A stretch of 64,000 nt of DNA from Microstegium vimineum (lineage: Eukaryota > Streptophyta > Magnoliopsida > Poales > Poaceae): the NCBI GenBank assembly GCA_022036555.1, contig CM039133.1:1553184-1617183 (forward strand), read 5' to 3'. The notes beneath the pieces are model-generated. The model was given only the letters and a program-made list of their open reading frames with translations. It made no database searches and was not told where the DNA came from. The first letter of the stretch is position 1; each line of letters begins with the position of its first letter. Below, piece by piece: positions 1 through 11,399 of this stretch. The translations under genes and the position numbers were made by a program.

Positions 1-1690
1 TAGGGATACTGAAATGTCGGCCTGATCACGCAATTGTGTTGTCATCCGCCTAATGGGCAAGAGCGAAGCGAGTCCAGGTGAAAGAAAGGCAGATTATGAA
101 TTAAGTTTGCAGCGTTCTGTTCTGTACAATGCAGTGAAACAGACATCCACAGACTGGAATCAACCACCTGATGAGTATTATTGATGGGGTGCTCAAGGCC
201 TCAAACCATAGACCAAACATGGTGATGGTGGTTGGGGTGCATAGGCTATTATATTTTTCCTATCATCGTTGTTGTTTGTGTTTATTGTACCATGTCCTTT
301 CAGCATCGTCTAAAATGTTTTTTTCCTGATGTTTGATAAGAACATTATATTATGTGATTCCCTTAACCATCTTAAGCCTAGTTTGTTTCCACTTATAATT
401 CGATTCTCGATGAATCGAAAAAAGCAAGAATCCTTTTAAGCCCTTCAGTTATTTCAGATTCTTATGACCACCACTTCAGAACATTGAATTAGCACAATGG
501 AGAATCGAGATCGAAAAAAATCCCCACGGTAATCGATTATAATAAGCATCCCAAGCAGGGCCTAAGACCATGGTCTTTTTCTTGTTTTCTTGGTGCTCTT
601 TGTATGATGCATCCCACTGTGTGAAAACTAGCCCAAAGATATTATGTACGTACTCGATCAACTTAATAAACTTATTAGATTGCCAAGTTACAGTACATTT
701 GCAGTACTTATGGACATAGAGAGGACGATCAGAGTAAAACAGGTAGGTGGAACCAGTGGAGATGATCGGTAGCAATGAGACATTACAAATAAAAAGATAT
801 TAGTAATTTAGTATCAGAAGGAAAGGAAGAAGGATGAACCACAGAAATCAGAGGTATGTCCGAGGCAATATATACGCTTGATGGAGGCGGTCAGAATGCA
901 GGAACCATTCACCTGATAGAGGAGGTGTCATAGTAAAGGTGTCAATTGAAGGCATTCACAAGAAGCGATGGCCCATATTGTTAGTTAGCTAAATAGTTGC
1001 ATCATGATTAGTTAAGTTTGTTCATTCACCTAGATTGGTCAGGTTAGCAGATCGGGCATGTATGGAGGCGTGCTCATACGTGACACGGTCTGGTGCACGG
1101 TTTGGTTCAGCGCCACGGAGTGCGTTGCGGCACGCGGTGAGCATCGCGGTGAAACGGTGCGGCACACGGCGCGTAACGTGGCGTGGGGTTACTTGGAGGC
1201 CTGTTCCAAGAGCCCAAGTCTGTATCCATATATATAGAGAAGACTAAAACTGAAAAGGCTGCGATTCCTGGCAGCAACAAAATAACCTAGCTCTCGTTCC
1301 CATCTATTATCTGTTCACGGTCACCACGGCGCAGCGCCGCCGGTGACGAGCACGACGCAGGGCATCGCCTGCGCCAACACATATATATGCAGGATCACCA
1401 GGATGGGCGCTGAACTTCTGCAATACAGCATGCGATGCCTGTGGTGCCTGGGCGCCTAGACAAGGATCGACATGAATGGGTCAAGGATGGAGGGCGCCTG
1501 TGTTGGCCGGTAGTGTGTCAGCCACACCTGAACGATGCCCTAGCTATCATATATCCAGGAGGCATTAGTTGTCGCGGTTTCTATTAGTTCCGATTGCAAA
1601 CGCTGAAGACGCTGGAAATACAGAAGTGGCCCGTGCATTGGCATCGGGAGTTGGAGGCGCATGCCGTGTCAGTCGGTCTCTGCGTGCATG
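1..1690. other. Intergenic DNA, no gene seen
   Basis: I see no convincing coding region here. Open frames near 1.0-1.8 kb are short, have no recognisable motif and are not supported by splice sites. The sequence at 1320-1360 is locally GC-rich and may be an old gene or transposon remnant, but nothing identifies it. Confidence 0.5.
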
Positions 1691-1699
1691 CGCATCTAA

Positions 1700-2110
1700 G
1701 AGGATAGTCGTCTCTCAGTTACCATCCAACTGCTCTCTACATCGTAGTGACATGACACAGGCACCAATGGTCGGCTGGCCAAGCTGGTAGAGGCACAGCT
1801 TCATGGACCGTCTGTCCAAATTGGAATGGCACAGAGCTGTGGACGTGGCAAGAGGATAACCTATTCCTGATGCCTCTCACGCTTAGGAATGCTGATTTGA
1901 TTTGTATATCCTAGAAAGAAAACCATATATGCACCACAACTAGGTAATATATGTATCGTCATCCAATTCAAGTATATATGACGGTATATATAGGGAGAGA
2001 GAGAGCTCCTGGAGCTTCAAATGTCCTCATGGGATTCGAAATTATTGTTGGTTCTTTACTTATGTTAATTACACCTTGTCCTATCAATTTCATTCAATAC
2101 TTCTTTATCT
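1700..2110 (+). repeat. Duplicated block A1 (partner at 39240-39600)
   Basis: About 400 bases align by eye, in the same orientation, with 39240-39600. Shared landmarks are GTAGTGACATGACA, the phrase CTATTCCTGATGCCTCTCAC, TTTGTATATCCTAGAAAG, a GA-rich stretch followed by GCTCCTGGAGCT, and TTATGTTAATTACACCTTG. It is non-coding in both copies. It is the first of three pairs that keep the same order in the window. Confidence 0.75.
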
Positions 2111-2159
2111 CCTCCATTTCAATGAGCACATGGCTAGTAGGGTCCTTTCTTTAACCTTT

Positions 2160-2635
2160 GATTATGCATGGCTCCCAATGATGGTTCCATCAGTAGGTTG
2201 TACAAACTTCTGCCACCGTTTCTACTGAATGTGTGTGTGTGTGAACTGTGAACTTCAAACCAAGTGTTTGTAATGCTAAAAATAAGTACTCAACAGGTCT
2301 ATCCGCACTATTTGCACGGGTAATCTTGCTAGTTAATGAAAATTGGAAAGCAAGCTGAAAAAGAAACTGAACATGGAATCAAACAGCAAAATAAAACAGA
2401 AGAAGGCACTTAAAATTCATCTGCGATCCTAGTTTCAAGTAGATTGATAGTATGTATAGCAATTAAAAAACTAGTCTTCTGCAGCTGTGTCTGGAACACA
2501 ACATGGTTTCTGCTTACAGTTAATACACTGTGTATGGAAAGAATTTACAGATGAATGATGAGACAGAGGACAACAAAAGGGTGGCATTACAAGATAGCTA
2601 AGGCATATGGGAGAAACTGAAGCCTCATCAGGGGC
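2160..2635. other. 3' flank of the minus-strand kinase gene
   Basis: AT-rich sequence with no gene seen. It lies downstream of the kinase reading frame on the minus strand and may include its 3' untranslated region. I could not identify a polyadenylation site with confidence. Confidence 0.4.
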
Positions 2636-5117
2636 TCAACGATCCTTCTGACCAGGCAGAAGGACTGTCAAGAAGAACCCATTCTTTGTAGTGTCGGTAT
2701 CCTGGCATGATAACACTCCGTTCTTCATCAATGTCGGTGTCTGCTCGTTTGGCAGAAGGGCTGGGACTGGGAGCAGGAACTGATGAAATGGCAGAAGGAC
2801 TATTAGGAAGAGCAAATCGTACGTGTCTTGGCATGAAATGACTCTTTTCTTCATCCAAGTGGGTGTACATTCGTACGTGTCTTGGCATGGATGACTCTGT
2901 TCTTCATGCAAGTGACTGGAAGCAGGTCTCCATTTGTCGTAGGATTCAGTGTACATTGGCTTCTTTGGGATCGGCAGCTCTTTCTTGCCACTGAGCATCT
3001 GAAGAACATCTGCCATGGTCGGCCGGTCTTTCCGGTCCTGCTGAACACACAGAAGTCCCACCTGGACATGCCTTCTGATCTTCATTAGCTGGGGCTCCTT
3101 AAACACTACCGGATCAAACTCCTCGTCTATTCGTCCAGCTTCCCAAGCCGTCCAACCCTGACATGCACGTGAAATAAACACATTTAGAACATTTTAATGT
3201 CTGATTTATCACGTATTTCTTTGGTGACTTAACAAACTACCTATATAATACGGTGTCTTTTTAGTTGTCTCTTCTAAGTAATTTTGTATGCTCTTAATTT
3301 GTACGTGGACAAAATGGATGTTATATATGCATGAGTACCATGAACAACTAAAACAATGTGAAGAAGTCATCTTATTAATGTTAAATTTGGGGTCGATGTT
3401 TTGCAAGACAACAACCCCACTCTCTCTCTCCCTATCAGCTTTCTCCCTCCATGCCATTCAAAATTCCATGCGGCAATATTTATAAGATCTATTATAACAT
3501 AACCATTGTATGTGTCAATGTATATATGACTCTGTTCTCTCTTGGGGTGCTCACTAAGAAACAATAACTGATCCATACATATTTTTTCCTTGCGAATAAT
3601 AACTAATATCCTTACTGTTATGACTATAAATATTTACCCATCGATGCAAAGGAAATCCACTACGCCTGCGGATACCACTGATGGCCTCTAGGAGGGTGAT
3701 GCCAAAAGCATACACATCGCTTTTCTTTGAAATAATACCGTCTGCCGTATGCTCTGGAGCTATGTATGGACTGAATGGTTAAGAAAAAAAGGAAAGACAT
3801 CAAGAAAGATAAATAAGGGAACAAAATGGATAAACAGAATATGAATAAGGAAGAAGAATGGACTAAAATAATGTGTGTGCCATGTATTCATACGAAGAGA
3901 AATATTAATGTAGAATGATTTCTTACAATGTTCCTACTATCTTGTTGTGATTGCTGGTGATCTCGGTATCATCTTGGCAGTTACGATTCGAACGCACTCG
4001 ATACCTTGTAAGGGCTTGGTACATTTTTTTGCAGAATATTAGTATCACTCAACACTTTAGATAGTTCAAAATCAGTAATCACAGGATTCATCTCTGAATC
4101 CAAGAGGATGTTGTCTGGTTTCAGATCCAAATGGACAATGTGTTGCTCATGTAGGTAATGTACACCCTGAGCTATCCCCTCAATTATCCGCATGAGGGAG
4201 CACCAACGATCAAGCAGAGGTCCTGCATAATACAAATCCATAGAACAACGTCATTTAGGAGAAAAGACTTTTTATAACAAATGAAATGGAATAGTATTAC
4301 AAACTTTGAGTAGTACAGACCGCTTACATCATGAGCACAGGAAGATTGCGCAAATTAATGCATCTCCGAACTCCTAATTAGTTGCCTCGCGGGGATAAAG
4401 GTTCAACATTGAATCAAATTCACACCCCCTACCTAGAAACACTTCTCATCGCCACCAATGCACCGACAAGACAAGAATAAAAAACCAAACCCTCACCAAG
4501 GGATGACAAAAATTCCCTCCCCTCACAAATAAACATGCAAACAAAAGAAAACTCGTACTAGATTTCTTAATATCTCATCAAAGGCTTGTAGTTGATCCGC
4601 TAATCAAACAAAAAATGGAAATTTGAAGACCAAATTGATTGCCACATCAAAGAAGCCACCGACCAAATTGTGAAAACTACATGATCAAAACAGAGGGCAT
4701 AGGTCCCTGATCCCCAAAAATGTTTGTGTAGGTACACATTATTAGGATTACTGTACAACTAGCATATTGTGTATTGTACACCTAGTGTATCATATGCATT
4801 GTACTTGTACATGACCCTATACATATGAAGGCAAACATCTTAACAATGATATGATTGATATTAAGCTATTTCAATGTTAACATACCTTCTCCATAAACAA
4901 AATTGCGCAAGGTTCCCTTTGGCATGTGTTCTTCGATCCAAATATATTGTTGTTGGCTATCTTCACCAATTTTTCCTTATGTGTATCCTAGAAAATGCAC
5001 TATATTTTTATGTTGAAGCTTTGAGGCAAGAACAAATACATTGTAATTGTGTGCCCATCCCAAGGAAGAATTATGAAAAATCTTGACGGCAACCATGTTC
5101 CCATCCTCCATGACACC
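2636..5117 (-). pseudogene. Receptor-like Ser/Thr kinase domain, broken (kinase part of an MLKL/RLK-type gene)
   Basis: Four minus-strand exons of a plant kinase can be read: 5117-4886 (VAVK lysine and KLQHKNIVHFLGY), 4222-3928 (catalytic loop HLDLKPDN), 3770-3638 (PYIAPEH, SDVYAFGITLLE) and 3157-2636 (GLLCVQQDRKDRPTM, the subdomain XI arginine). Donors and acceptors are canonical. Lesions: an in-frame TAA at 4979-4977 after FLGYT; DFE in place of the Mg-binding DFG; and a run of seven A (plus-strand T at 4024-4030) after which the frame jumps, so the activation loop ending IVGT continues only in another frame. I found no exon with a glycine-rich P-loop. The HL(D) catalytic loop without arginine places it among non-RD kinases. 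With the exon at 9566-9999 upstream on the same strand it probably formed one gene. An active kinase is unlikely. Confidence 0.75.
2690..2930 (-). repeat. Three imperfect tandem copies at the 3' end of the kinase frame
   Basis: A unit of roughly 55-60 bases containing CTTGGCATG and TTCTTCAT recurs near 2876-2925, 2819-2865 and, more diverged, 2697-2745. On the minus strand the frame therefore ends with repeated CQDTYE/CQDTYD/CQDTD segments, replacing an ordinary kinase tail. The frame stays open through them. Confidence 0.7.
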
Positions 5118-5618
5118 CTAAAAAGTGGTAGCATCAGGTGTATGATTGATTCATGTTATGAAAAATAAGAATAACACAATTATGCATATACTACTAAATA
5201 AAAAAAGGTACTATAAGACCAAGTACAAGAACGAGTACAACCATGCATCTACCACACTTATTTCAGTAATGACCTTCCATCCAAGTGATTTTAATCATTA
5301 TAGGTTGCATCCAAGTGATTAGACTATACCAGTATATCGAGATCTGATTTTCCTCAATGACATATGAAACCAGATGTTTGAAATTGCCTACTTTACCACT
5401 TTAAGCATTTTCAATAGCAGTTTTATCTGACATAGCATCACTAGTGATTTCCAAAATTGCTAAGAGGCAAATAGTCGGTCACCTACCATTTAACCATTAT
5501 TCAACTAAATGAGCTAAACAACTCTCTAAATGGGTGTAGTTAGTCACACATCACCTTTGGTCGATATGCGAAATTAGCTTTAGTCCAGGTGGAAATTGAG
5601 TCCGGGACCAAAAAGGTA
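5118..5618. other. Intron or decayed kinase sequence
   Basis: AT-rich, between the VAVK exon and the small 7.4-kb exon. I looked for a glycine-rich loop exon on the minus strand and found none. Confidence 0.4.
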
Positions 5619-5653
5619 TTTAGTCCCGGTTGGTAACACCAACCGGGACTAAA
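5619..5653. repeat. Perfect 16-bp stem hairpin of a grass repeat
   Basis: TTTAGTCCCGGTTGGT at 5619-5634 is followed by a 3-base loop and its exact reverse complement at 5638-5653. Weaker matches to the same stem lie nearby (TCCGGGACCAAAA near 5601 and TTGTCCCGGTTGGT near 5703). This type of inverted motif is familiar from grass transposon termini and small-RNA-producing repeats. The limits of the element are not clear. Confidence 0.8.
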
Positions 5654-5859
5654 AGTGCCCTCCCAACGGCTACTGTTGTCAGGCAACCGCAGGAGTCACT
5701 TTTTGTCCCGGTTGGTTTCAGGGCCCTCTCCATGCTAGCATTGAAAAAGGGGAAGTCATCCTCACCTATCTTAGGCTTCAATATCCAAAGCCATGCACTA
5801 AAAATGTTACATCTAGTGCATAAGGAGGTGGTCTTACCTCCCATTGTTTGAGGTAGCTT

Positions 5860-6681
5860 CTTGCTCAACTATTGGTGTGCCTTCCCTGCCCATTGGTGGC
5901 TTCTCATCTTCTGTGTCTCTTGTGCAACCAGCATAGACCGTTCAGCGAGCCTTCGACTACACTGGTTTTCTTAGTGCTAGAGACTAGCATAAATACTCTT
6001 GATGGACTTGGAAACTATTCTTCACTTGTCTTATTCGTTAGTTGCCACCATGATTTTCCAAGTATTTGTAGCTTTTTACTTGTATTATTGTATTGAATAG
6101 TATCTATAGTTTTTTTTAAGATAGGTAATAAGGATCTACTCATATCATTAATGACAATAGTGGTGACCTAGTGACCGACCACTTGCTTTGGTTAGATGAA
6201 GATTGGTAGAGATATACACATTATTCAGTGTAAATACATGCAAACAATAATGTGGCACACATTGTGATCTATGGATCAAGGCATGCATGAACACTTATCA
6301 TTTTTCCCTTTTGTCTACCTATGTTGTCTAGAGCATTGTTTGGTGTGTGTATGATGCAACTGCAATACATGAGGATTCCAATCCTTTCTACTAGACTATG
6401 TATCCTCATCACTTGCTAGATCTTTTTAACTTAAAGGTTCAAGTGGGGTCTTTTGGCTCCCCATTAATTAATTCCTCAAAATAAAAGTCCATGGCATAGT
6501 TGCATGGGAACTTCTTCCTACCCACTGATCCAAGATTCAAAGTCCATGTCATTTTTTCTAGTACTTGGCGGGCATGTTATCTACCCCACCACTTTGATGT
6601 TGGCCACCCTCCACAACTCATAGACAATCTCTTCCATTATGAGTAACGAAGAATAGAAGATTGATCAGATACATCACAAAA

Positions 6682-6725
<44 letters not shown>

Positions 6726-7360
6726 CTATCACTGTTTGTCGTCCACATTAATTTATCACATACAATTTTCAATCTGCTAGCGATAGGCCACTAAACATAT
6801 AATGTCTAAATGATGAAGTGTTATTGTTTAAAGGTGGTTATTGGAAAAAAATCATCTAAACAACTCGAGACAAAATTATAATATCAACAATATGGAGTGC
6901 CTTATAGACTGTGCTAGAGCCATCATGGCCAATGATGTTGTTGTTTGAGTATCCATTTGTGGCAGTCCATACTTCAGTTGACATAAATTTTCTTAAGGTT
7001 GTTGAGGAACCAACACACATACCGCCAAGGTTAGATAGAATTTAGGTTATTCAACTGTGAACATTTTACCATAATATTCATTCATTTTTTGGCTGAAAAT
7101 TGGTCAAGATTTATTATATCATTGAAATTTTCAATAGAGACCCCATGTGGCCCTACATGGACACTTACATCTAAATGAGGAAAAACAGGGCATGAGGCCC
7201 ATACACCCGGCTCATCCATAATAAGTGTCGCCCAACCCACCCCTAATTCCCTAGCTAGCCTGGATATATGAGAGGGATATAACGTACATAGCGACACAGC
7301 AGGCTATACGTCTTGTTCTATATATTGCTTTAAGCTACTGATTTTACTGTGCATAGATCA
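5860..7360. other. Non-coding intronic/intergenic stretch
   Basis: No gene seen. It holds a long AT microsatellite at 6685-6722. Short open frames here have no motif support. Confidence 0.45.
6685..6722. repeat. (TA)n microsatellite
   Basis: Uninterrupted TA dinucleotides over about 38 bases. Confidence 0.95.
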
Positions 7361-7368
7361 TATCTTAC

Positions 7369-7433
7369 CTTCAATGGAAATCGTCTGCTCGCTTCCTCCA
7401 GGTTCAATGCTTTGCTCATCGTCCAGTTCAGAT
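7369..7433 (-). pseudogene. Probable small linker exon of the kinase gene
   Basis: On the minus strand, attgcag precedes 7433 and AAG|gtaaga follows 7369, giving a 65-base exon with good splice sites. One frame reads a short acidic linker (SELDDEQSIEPGG and so on), the kind of low-complexity segment found between an N-terminal domain and a kinase. Another frame meets a stop at once, so its phase depends on exons I cannot identify. The assignment to the kinase gene is an inference. Confidence 0.4.
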
Positions 7434-8001
7434 CTGCAATTAGAATTGTCAGAGAAAACAGCTTCGTTTTTATGTGGGAAAAAATAAAACAGATTTTGGA
7501 AGCTACTTCCTGAATAATTAGCTTGTTAACATTTACATCCATTTGGAAATACAATAGGAAGATATTGTCTACATCCTCATCCAAGTTATATTACACCAAT
7601 TGCTTAGAGTGTTATTTGAATAATTGCAGTTTAATTAGCATAAACTTTGATGGTGCGGTATGTAACACATTTCATTTGAATATGATTACACCCTTATATT
7701 AAATAAAGAGCCCACTCCTATTCAATGTTTTTGACCTATAATAATCTACACATGAGAAGTAAATAATATAAGATAATTGCTCGGTGATTTCCTATATATC
7801 AGCTTTTTTTTTGGACTGTCTTCGTAAATACTAAATAGACAGACGGTCTCTGAAAATCACTAGCCATTTTTGGATTATCTCGTAACAATTGTAGTAGTGT
7901 GTAGCATGTAAGTACTTGGCCAGTATAGTAGTGATAACACCACTATATATTAACATGTCAATATGCTTTACTTAAGGTGTTCTTGGATCTTATACAGTAC
8001 A

Positions 8002-8579
8002 TTTTTTTTGGAAACGGAAGATTTTATTACATTCCAAGAGCGATACATCGAGTTAATACATGACTTTGGAACGAAATACTTCCAACCTCTGCCTAGAGGA
8101 TAGGCACACAGCTAAGATAAAAGACCAACCATATTCTAGTGACATTCAATCCTAAGACTAGATCGCCACCCATATGCCTGGGTAAAGATATCCTTTGCCA
8201 CCTGCTCCAAACGTTGCGATGCCGCCACAACTATATCCTGGAATTCCGAATTCTGAAGGATAGCCCACGAGCGGAGCCTGTGGGAGATTGCATAAATAAC
8301 CTGCAAAGGAGAATTATTTTTTTTCTTTTCAAAAACAAAATCATTCCTGTGTAACCAAATAGACCAGCAAGTCACCGCTGCTCCAAGTAGGACTATTGGT
8401 ATTAGATGCTTTGTAATTCCATTTAGCCATCCGCTAAACATATGTTCTACACTTTGAGGTTTTGTTAGGTTAAAGGCTACCTGACAAAAACTCCAAATAA
8501 AGTTGTGTATACTTGCACTGCAAATTAACATCTGACCTAGCATCATTAGCTGAATGACTATTATGCGATATCTGCACAA
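8002..8579 (-). mobile_element. 5'-truncated LINE (non-LTR retrotransposon) fragment
   Basis: A minus-strand frame (8579-8136) carries features of the C-terminal zinc-binding tail of plant LINE reverse transcriptases: an FIWSFCQ-like segment, the CWSIWLHRNDFVFEKK block, and a final helix with RLRSW. Downstream on the minus strand is a short 3' region ending in a run of eight A (plus-strand T run from about 8003), as expected for a LINE 3' end. No endonuclease or catalytic RT region remains. It lies in an intron of the kinase pseudogene, on the same strand. I could not define a target-site duplication. Confidence 0.75.
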
Positions 8580-9361
8580 TTCCAGCTGTATCCTGAATGG
8601 GACAATAATATGTTTATGGTATCACGATGAAGTTTGTATTGTAAACCAGTTTTTTTAGAGACATATATGTAACGGAGAATAAAAAATGTAATCGTCAGAT
8701 GAGTATTGATCAACAAGTCATTAGCTATGTATTTCCATTGAACTATGTTGGTTTATATAATTTTTATGTTAAACCCCGGTCTCCTCCCCAACTCCTCATC
8801 CGCCAAGGGAGAAGTTAGGATTTGATGCTAGGTTGTAGCTTCAGGGCTCATTGAAATCAGACGACGACCTTAGAAGCAAGAGGGGAATAATAAGGCAGCA
8901 GGGGAAGAGCTAGATCAGCTACAATGGTGAGAGGTGGTTCGGTTTGTTTGGGAGGGGATTGGAGTGTGGGTGGGGATGCACGTCGGAGATGGTGATGTCG
9001 ATGGTGGAACCACTATGAAATTACCTTAGAAGCAACAAAGAAACCGTGTAAAAAAGACTATTGATAATCTTGTATATATAGTTGTTGGTTGGTTGATGGT
9101 GGCCTGGTGGGGACCGTACGTTGCACACAATTGTCATCTGCAGCAGCAGTTAGGCAATTACATGGATAAGATGTAAACAGTCGTTGAAGCAAGAATGGTA
9201 CCGTGTCAAGGTTCTAGGATTGGGCCTAAAATGAACAAATTTCGGTGAGGTCTGAAGTAAGGTCCGAAACAACATATGGTACCAGCCAAATTCAACTTAT
9301 TGTTAAGTTGATAGTTCAAACTTGCCTACAAGCTCTTATTTCAAGCCCAAACTTTCCAACC

Positions 9362-9380
9362 TATATATATATATATATAT
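9362..9380. repeat. Short (TA)n microsatellite
   Basis: About 19 bases of TA dinucleotides in the intron below the HeLo-like exon. Confidence 0.9.
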
Positions 9381-9565
9381 CTCAATGGTTTCATATTCAT
9401 GGCCATTGATATCAAACTTTGGCTAAATAAACAATCAAATATCAACTAAATCTGAACATTTTGACCGGTCAAAACAAGTCAATCATATTCTAAAATTTCC
9501 GAGATTCGTCCATTTCGGTGAGGTCTAAAATTTTTGGTAATTTGAATCCCAAAACCCTTCCGTAC

Positions 9566-9999
9566 CTGTTCCAGCCGAGGTAGAAGGTAACCACCGGTGC
9601 GCATGGTGAGCAGCAAGATGGTGGTGTGTGCGTTGATGGCGAAGGACGCGAGCATGACCTTGTTGAGGATATCGTCCTTCACGTCGCGCAGCTGCCTCTC
9701 CAGGTCCCCCGCCTCCAGGAGGCGGCGGAGGACGCTGGTCGGCTCCTGGCACGCCGTGACGAGCTCCAGCGCGCGCCTGAGCTGAGGGTCTCTTCGAGGT
9801 CGTCCAGCGCGCCGCCCATGGCCGGGCTGTCGTCCATGGCGCCCGCACGCTGCAGCTGCGAGAGGACGGCGCTGAACCTGAGCACGCGCGTCCTGATCTC
9901 CTGGCACACCGCCACGTTCCGGCGCGCCGTGTCCACCGCCTCCTTGATCCGCAGCCCGACCTTGACGATCCTCTCCACGCTAGCCACTGGATCGGCCAT
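9566..9999 (-). pseudogene. HeLo-like (MLKL N-terminal type) first exon with a 5-bp frameshift
   Basis: The minus-strand ATG at 9999 opens MADPVASVERIVKVGLRIKE, followed by helices RRNVAVCQEIRTRVLRFSAVL, LDDLEETL, RALELVTACQE and LERQLRDVKDDILNKVMLAS. The exon ends with a clean donor at RLEQ|gtacgg. This pattern of four to five amphipathic helices with conserved EIR and DDL segments is known to me from grass proteins that pair a HeLo/MLKL_NTD domain with a kinase. In MLKL proteins this bundle acts at membranes in cell death; that role here is only inferred. The frame breaks at 9777-9786, where CTGAG occurs twice in tandem (CTCAG on the coding strand). Counting one copy only, the exon is exactly 143 codons. 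It is the likely 5' end of the kinase pseudogene at 2.6-5.1 kb. Confidence 0.65.
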
Positions 10000-10259
10000 G
10001 GATCGATCTCCGCACTTGAACAACACGTAGCTCTTGTTGACTCCTCTGAGCTGAGACCAAGTATGAGTCGATCGCCTGCTTCCGCCTGTTCTAAATGGTT
10101 TATTTCTTATTCATTTTGTTTTTGCCTGGAAGGAAGAACGAACTGAACTGATCGAAGACTTTGTGCTCCTTTATATTCCAAGTCGTTGCGTCGTTAGTTT
10201 CCGCGTGGCGCTGCCACTGCGATTTTTTATTTAGTTTATTTATTCATTTATTGTTATTA

Positions 10260-10548
10260 GAGCATCTCTAAGAAACTCTCCATATCCTTCCTATATGTTA
10301 GGAATAGAGATTTTGGTGAAAAACTATCCTCCAACAACTTATCTAAATGGTCTTCTAAATATAGTCATCTTGTATTCCGGATTTTTCGCTACCTAAATAT
10401 AGAAGACGAGAATGACTCTCTAGAGTATATGTATAGGATTTAGAAAAGTTGTTGGAAAATAAAAAGATATACAAAACGATTTTTATGTAAATGACTCTTC
10501 AAATGATAATTTAGAAAGTGAGATTTAGAAAGACTCTTGGAGATGCTC
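10260..10548. mobile_element. PIF/Harbinger-like MITE, 289 bp
   Basis: Terminal inverted repeats GAGCATCTCTAAGA and TCTTGGAGATGCTC, with similarity continuing into the subterminal AT-rich sequence. It is flanked by TTA and TAT, so the expected TWA duplication is imperfect. It lies 260 bases upstream of the HeLo-like exon's ATG. Confidence 0.75.
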
Positions 10549-10617
10549 TATATTGTCCACTGGTTTCTATCAGACGCGTGGGAAAAAAATATGCGTTGAC
10601 TGTGGACGCCTCGCTTG

Positions 10618-11391
10618 TAGCCATGAAAACTGACGGAAACGGACGGAAAAAGTCTATTTCTACTTCCATTTCTATATATTATTTAGTAAAACGGACCGAG
10701 TTCGGAAAATGCGGGTTTGAAAACGGAACTGGAATATACGGATGTACGGAAATGAACCAATACGATCGAAAGTTTAACGGAAACGGTTGGAAGCCGGGAG
10801 CTTAAGCCGGAATCCTACACATCTTTAGGTATTATTTGAATGTACTTCGCATTGATATCAATCCACGCGTACGGGATGGATTGGAGTGAAACTTAAACTA
10901 AATTTCACCCCAATCCACATGGATTGAGGTCAATACGAAAACATCCGAACGAATCTTTAGTGTATAAGGTGTGTTCCATATGTATATGTAAAGTATATGC
11001 TTATATATACATACATATACGTATATATACCACTATTACTTTGCGTATATACGTACATACATACCCTACATTTAATTATAACATGTTTTCTATTTAAAAA
11101 TAAAAAATAAATGGAAAAAGAAACAAACTCAGCACACGTAAAAAACTGGAAAACACAAAAATGAAAATATGGTAAAAATTCGGAACAAATCAGGTAAAAT
11201 TCCGGTCAAATACGGAATTCCGAAAATACCGACGGAAAAAAACATCATCCCCATTTCTGTTCCGGATTCCGAAACCCTGGTTCCGCATTTTGTACCGCTT
11301 CCAGATTTTTCCGAAAATATGGAAACAATCGGGTGAAATATGGAAAAATGGACGGTTCGATACGGAAAAATCCGGCCTGTTTTCAACACTA
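10618..11391. mobile_element. Ds-like non-autonomous hAT element, 774 bp
   Basis: A perfect 8-bp target duplication, CTCGCTTG, stands at 10610-10617 and 11392-11399. The ends are imperfect inverted repeats (TAGCCATGAAAACTGACGG at the left; reverse of the right TAGTGTTGAAAACAGG), closely resembling the GATGAAAACGG end of maize Ac/Ds. The subterminal sequence is dense in ACGGAAA/CGGAAAT words, as in Ac/Ds ends. No transposase frame is visible, so it would need a transposase supplied in trans. A 129-bp MITE is inserted at 10828-10956. Confidence 0.9.
10828..10956. mobile_element. Tourist-like MITE nested in the hAT element
   Basis: A 129-bp segment with weak terminal inverted repeats (GGTATTATTTGAATGTA; right end ACATCCGAACGAATC), flanked by TTA at 10825-10827 and 10957-10959. 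Size and layout match two further short MITEs at 53529-53656 and 53955-54080. Confidence 0.6.
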
Positions 11392-11399
11392 CTCGCTTG

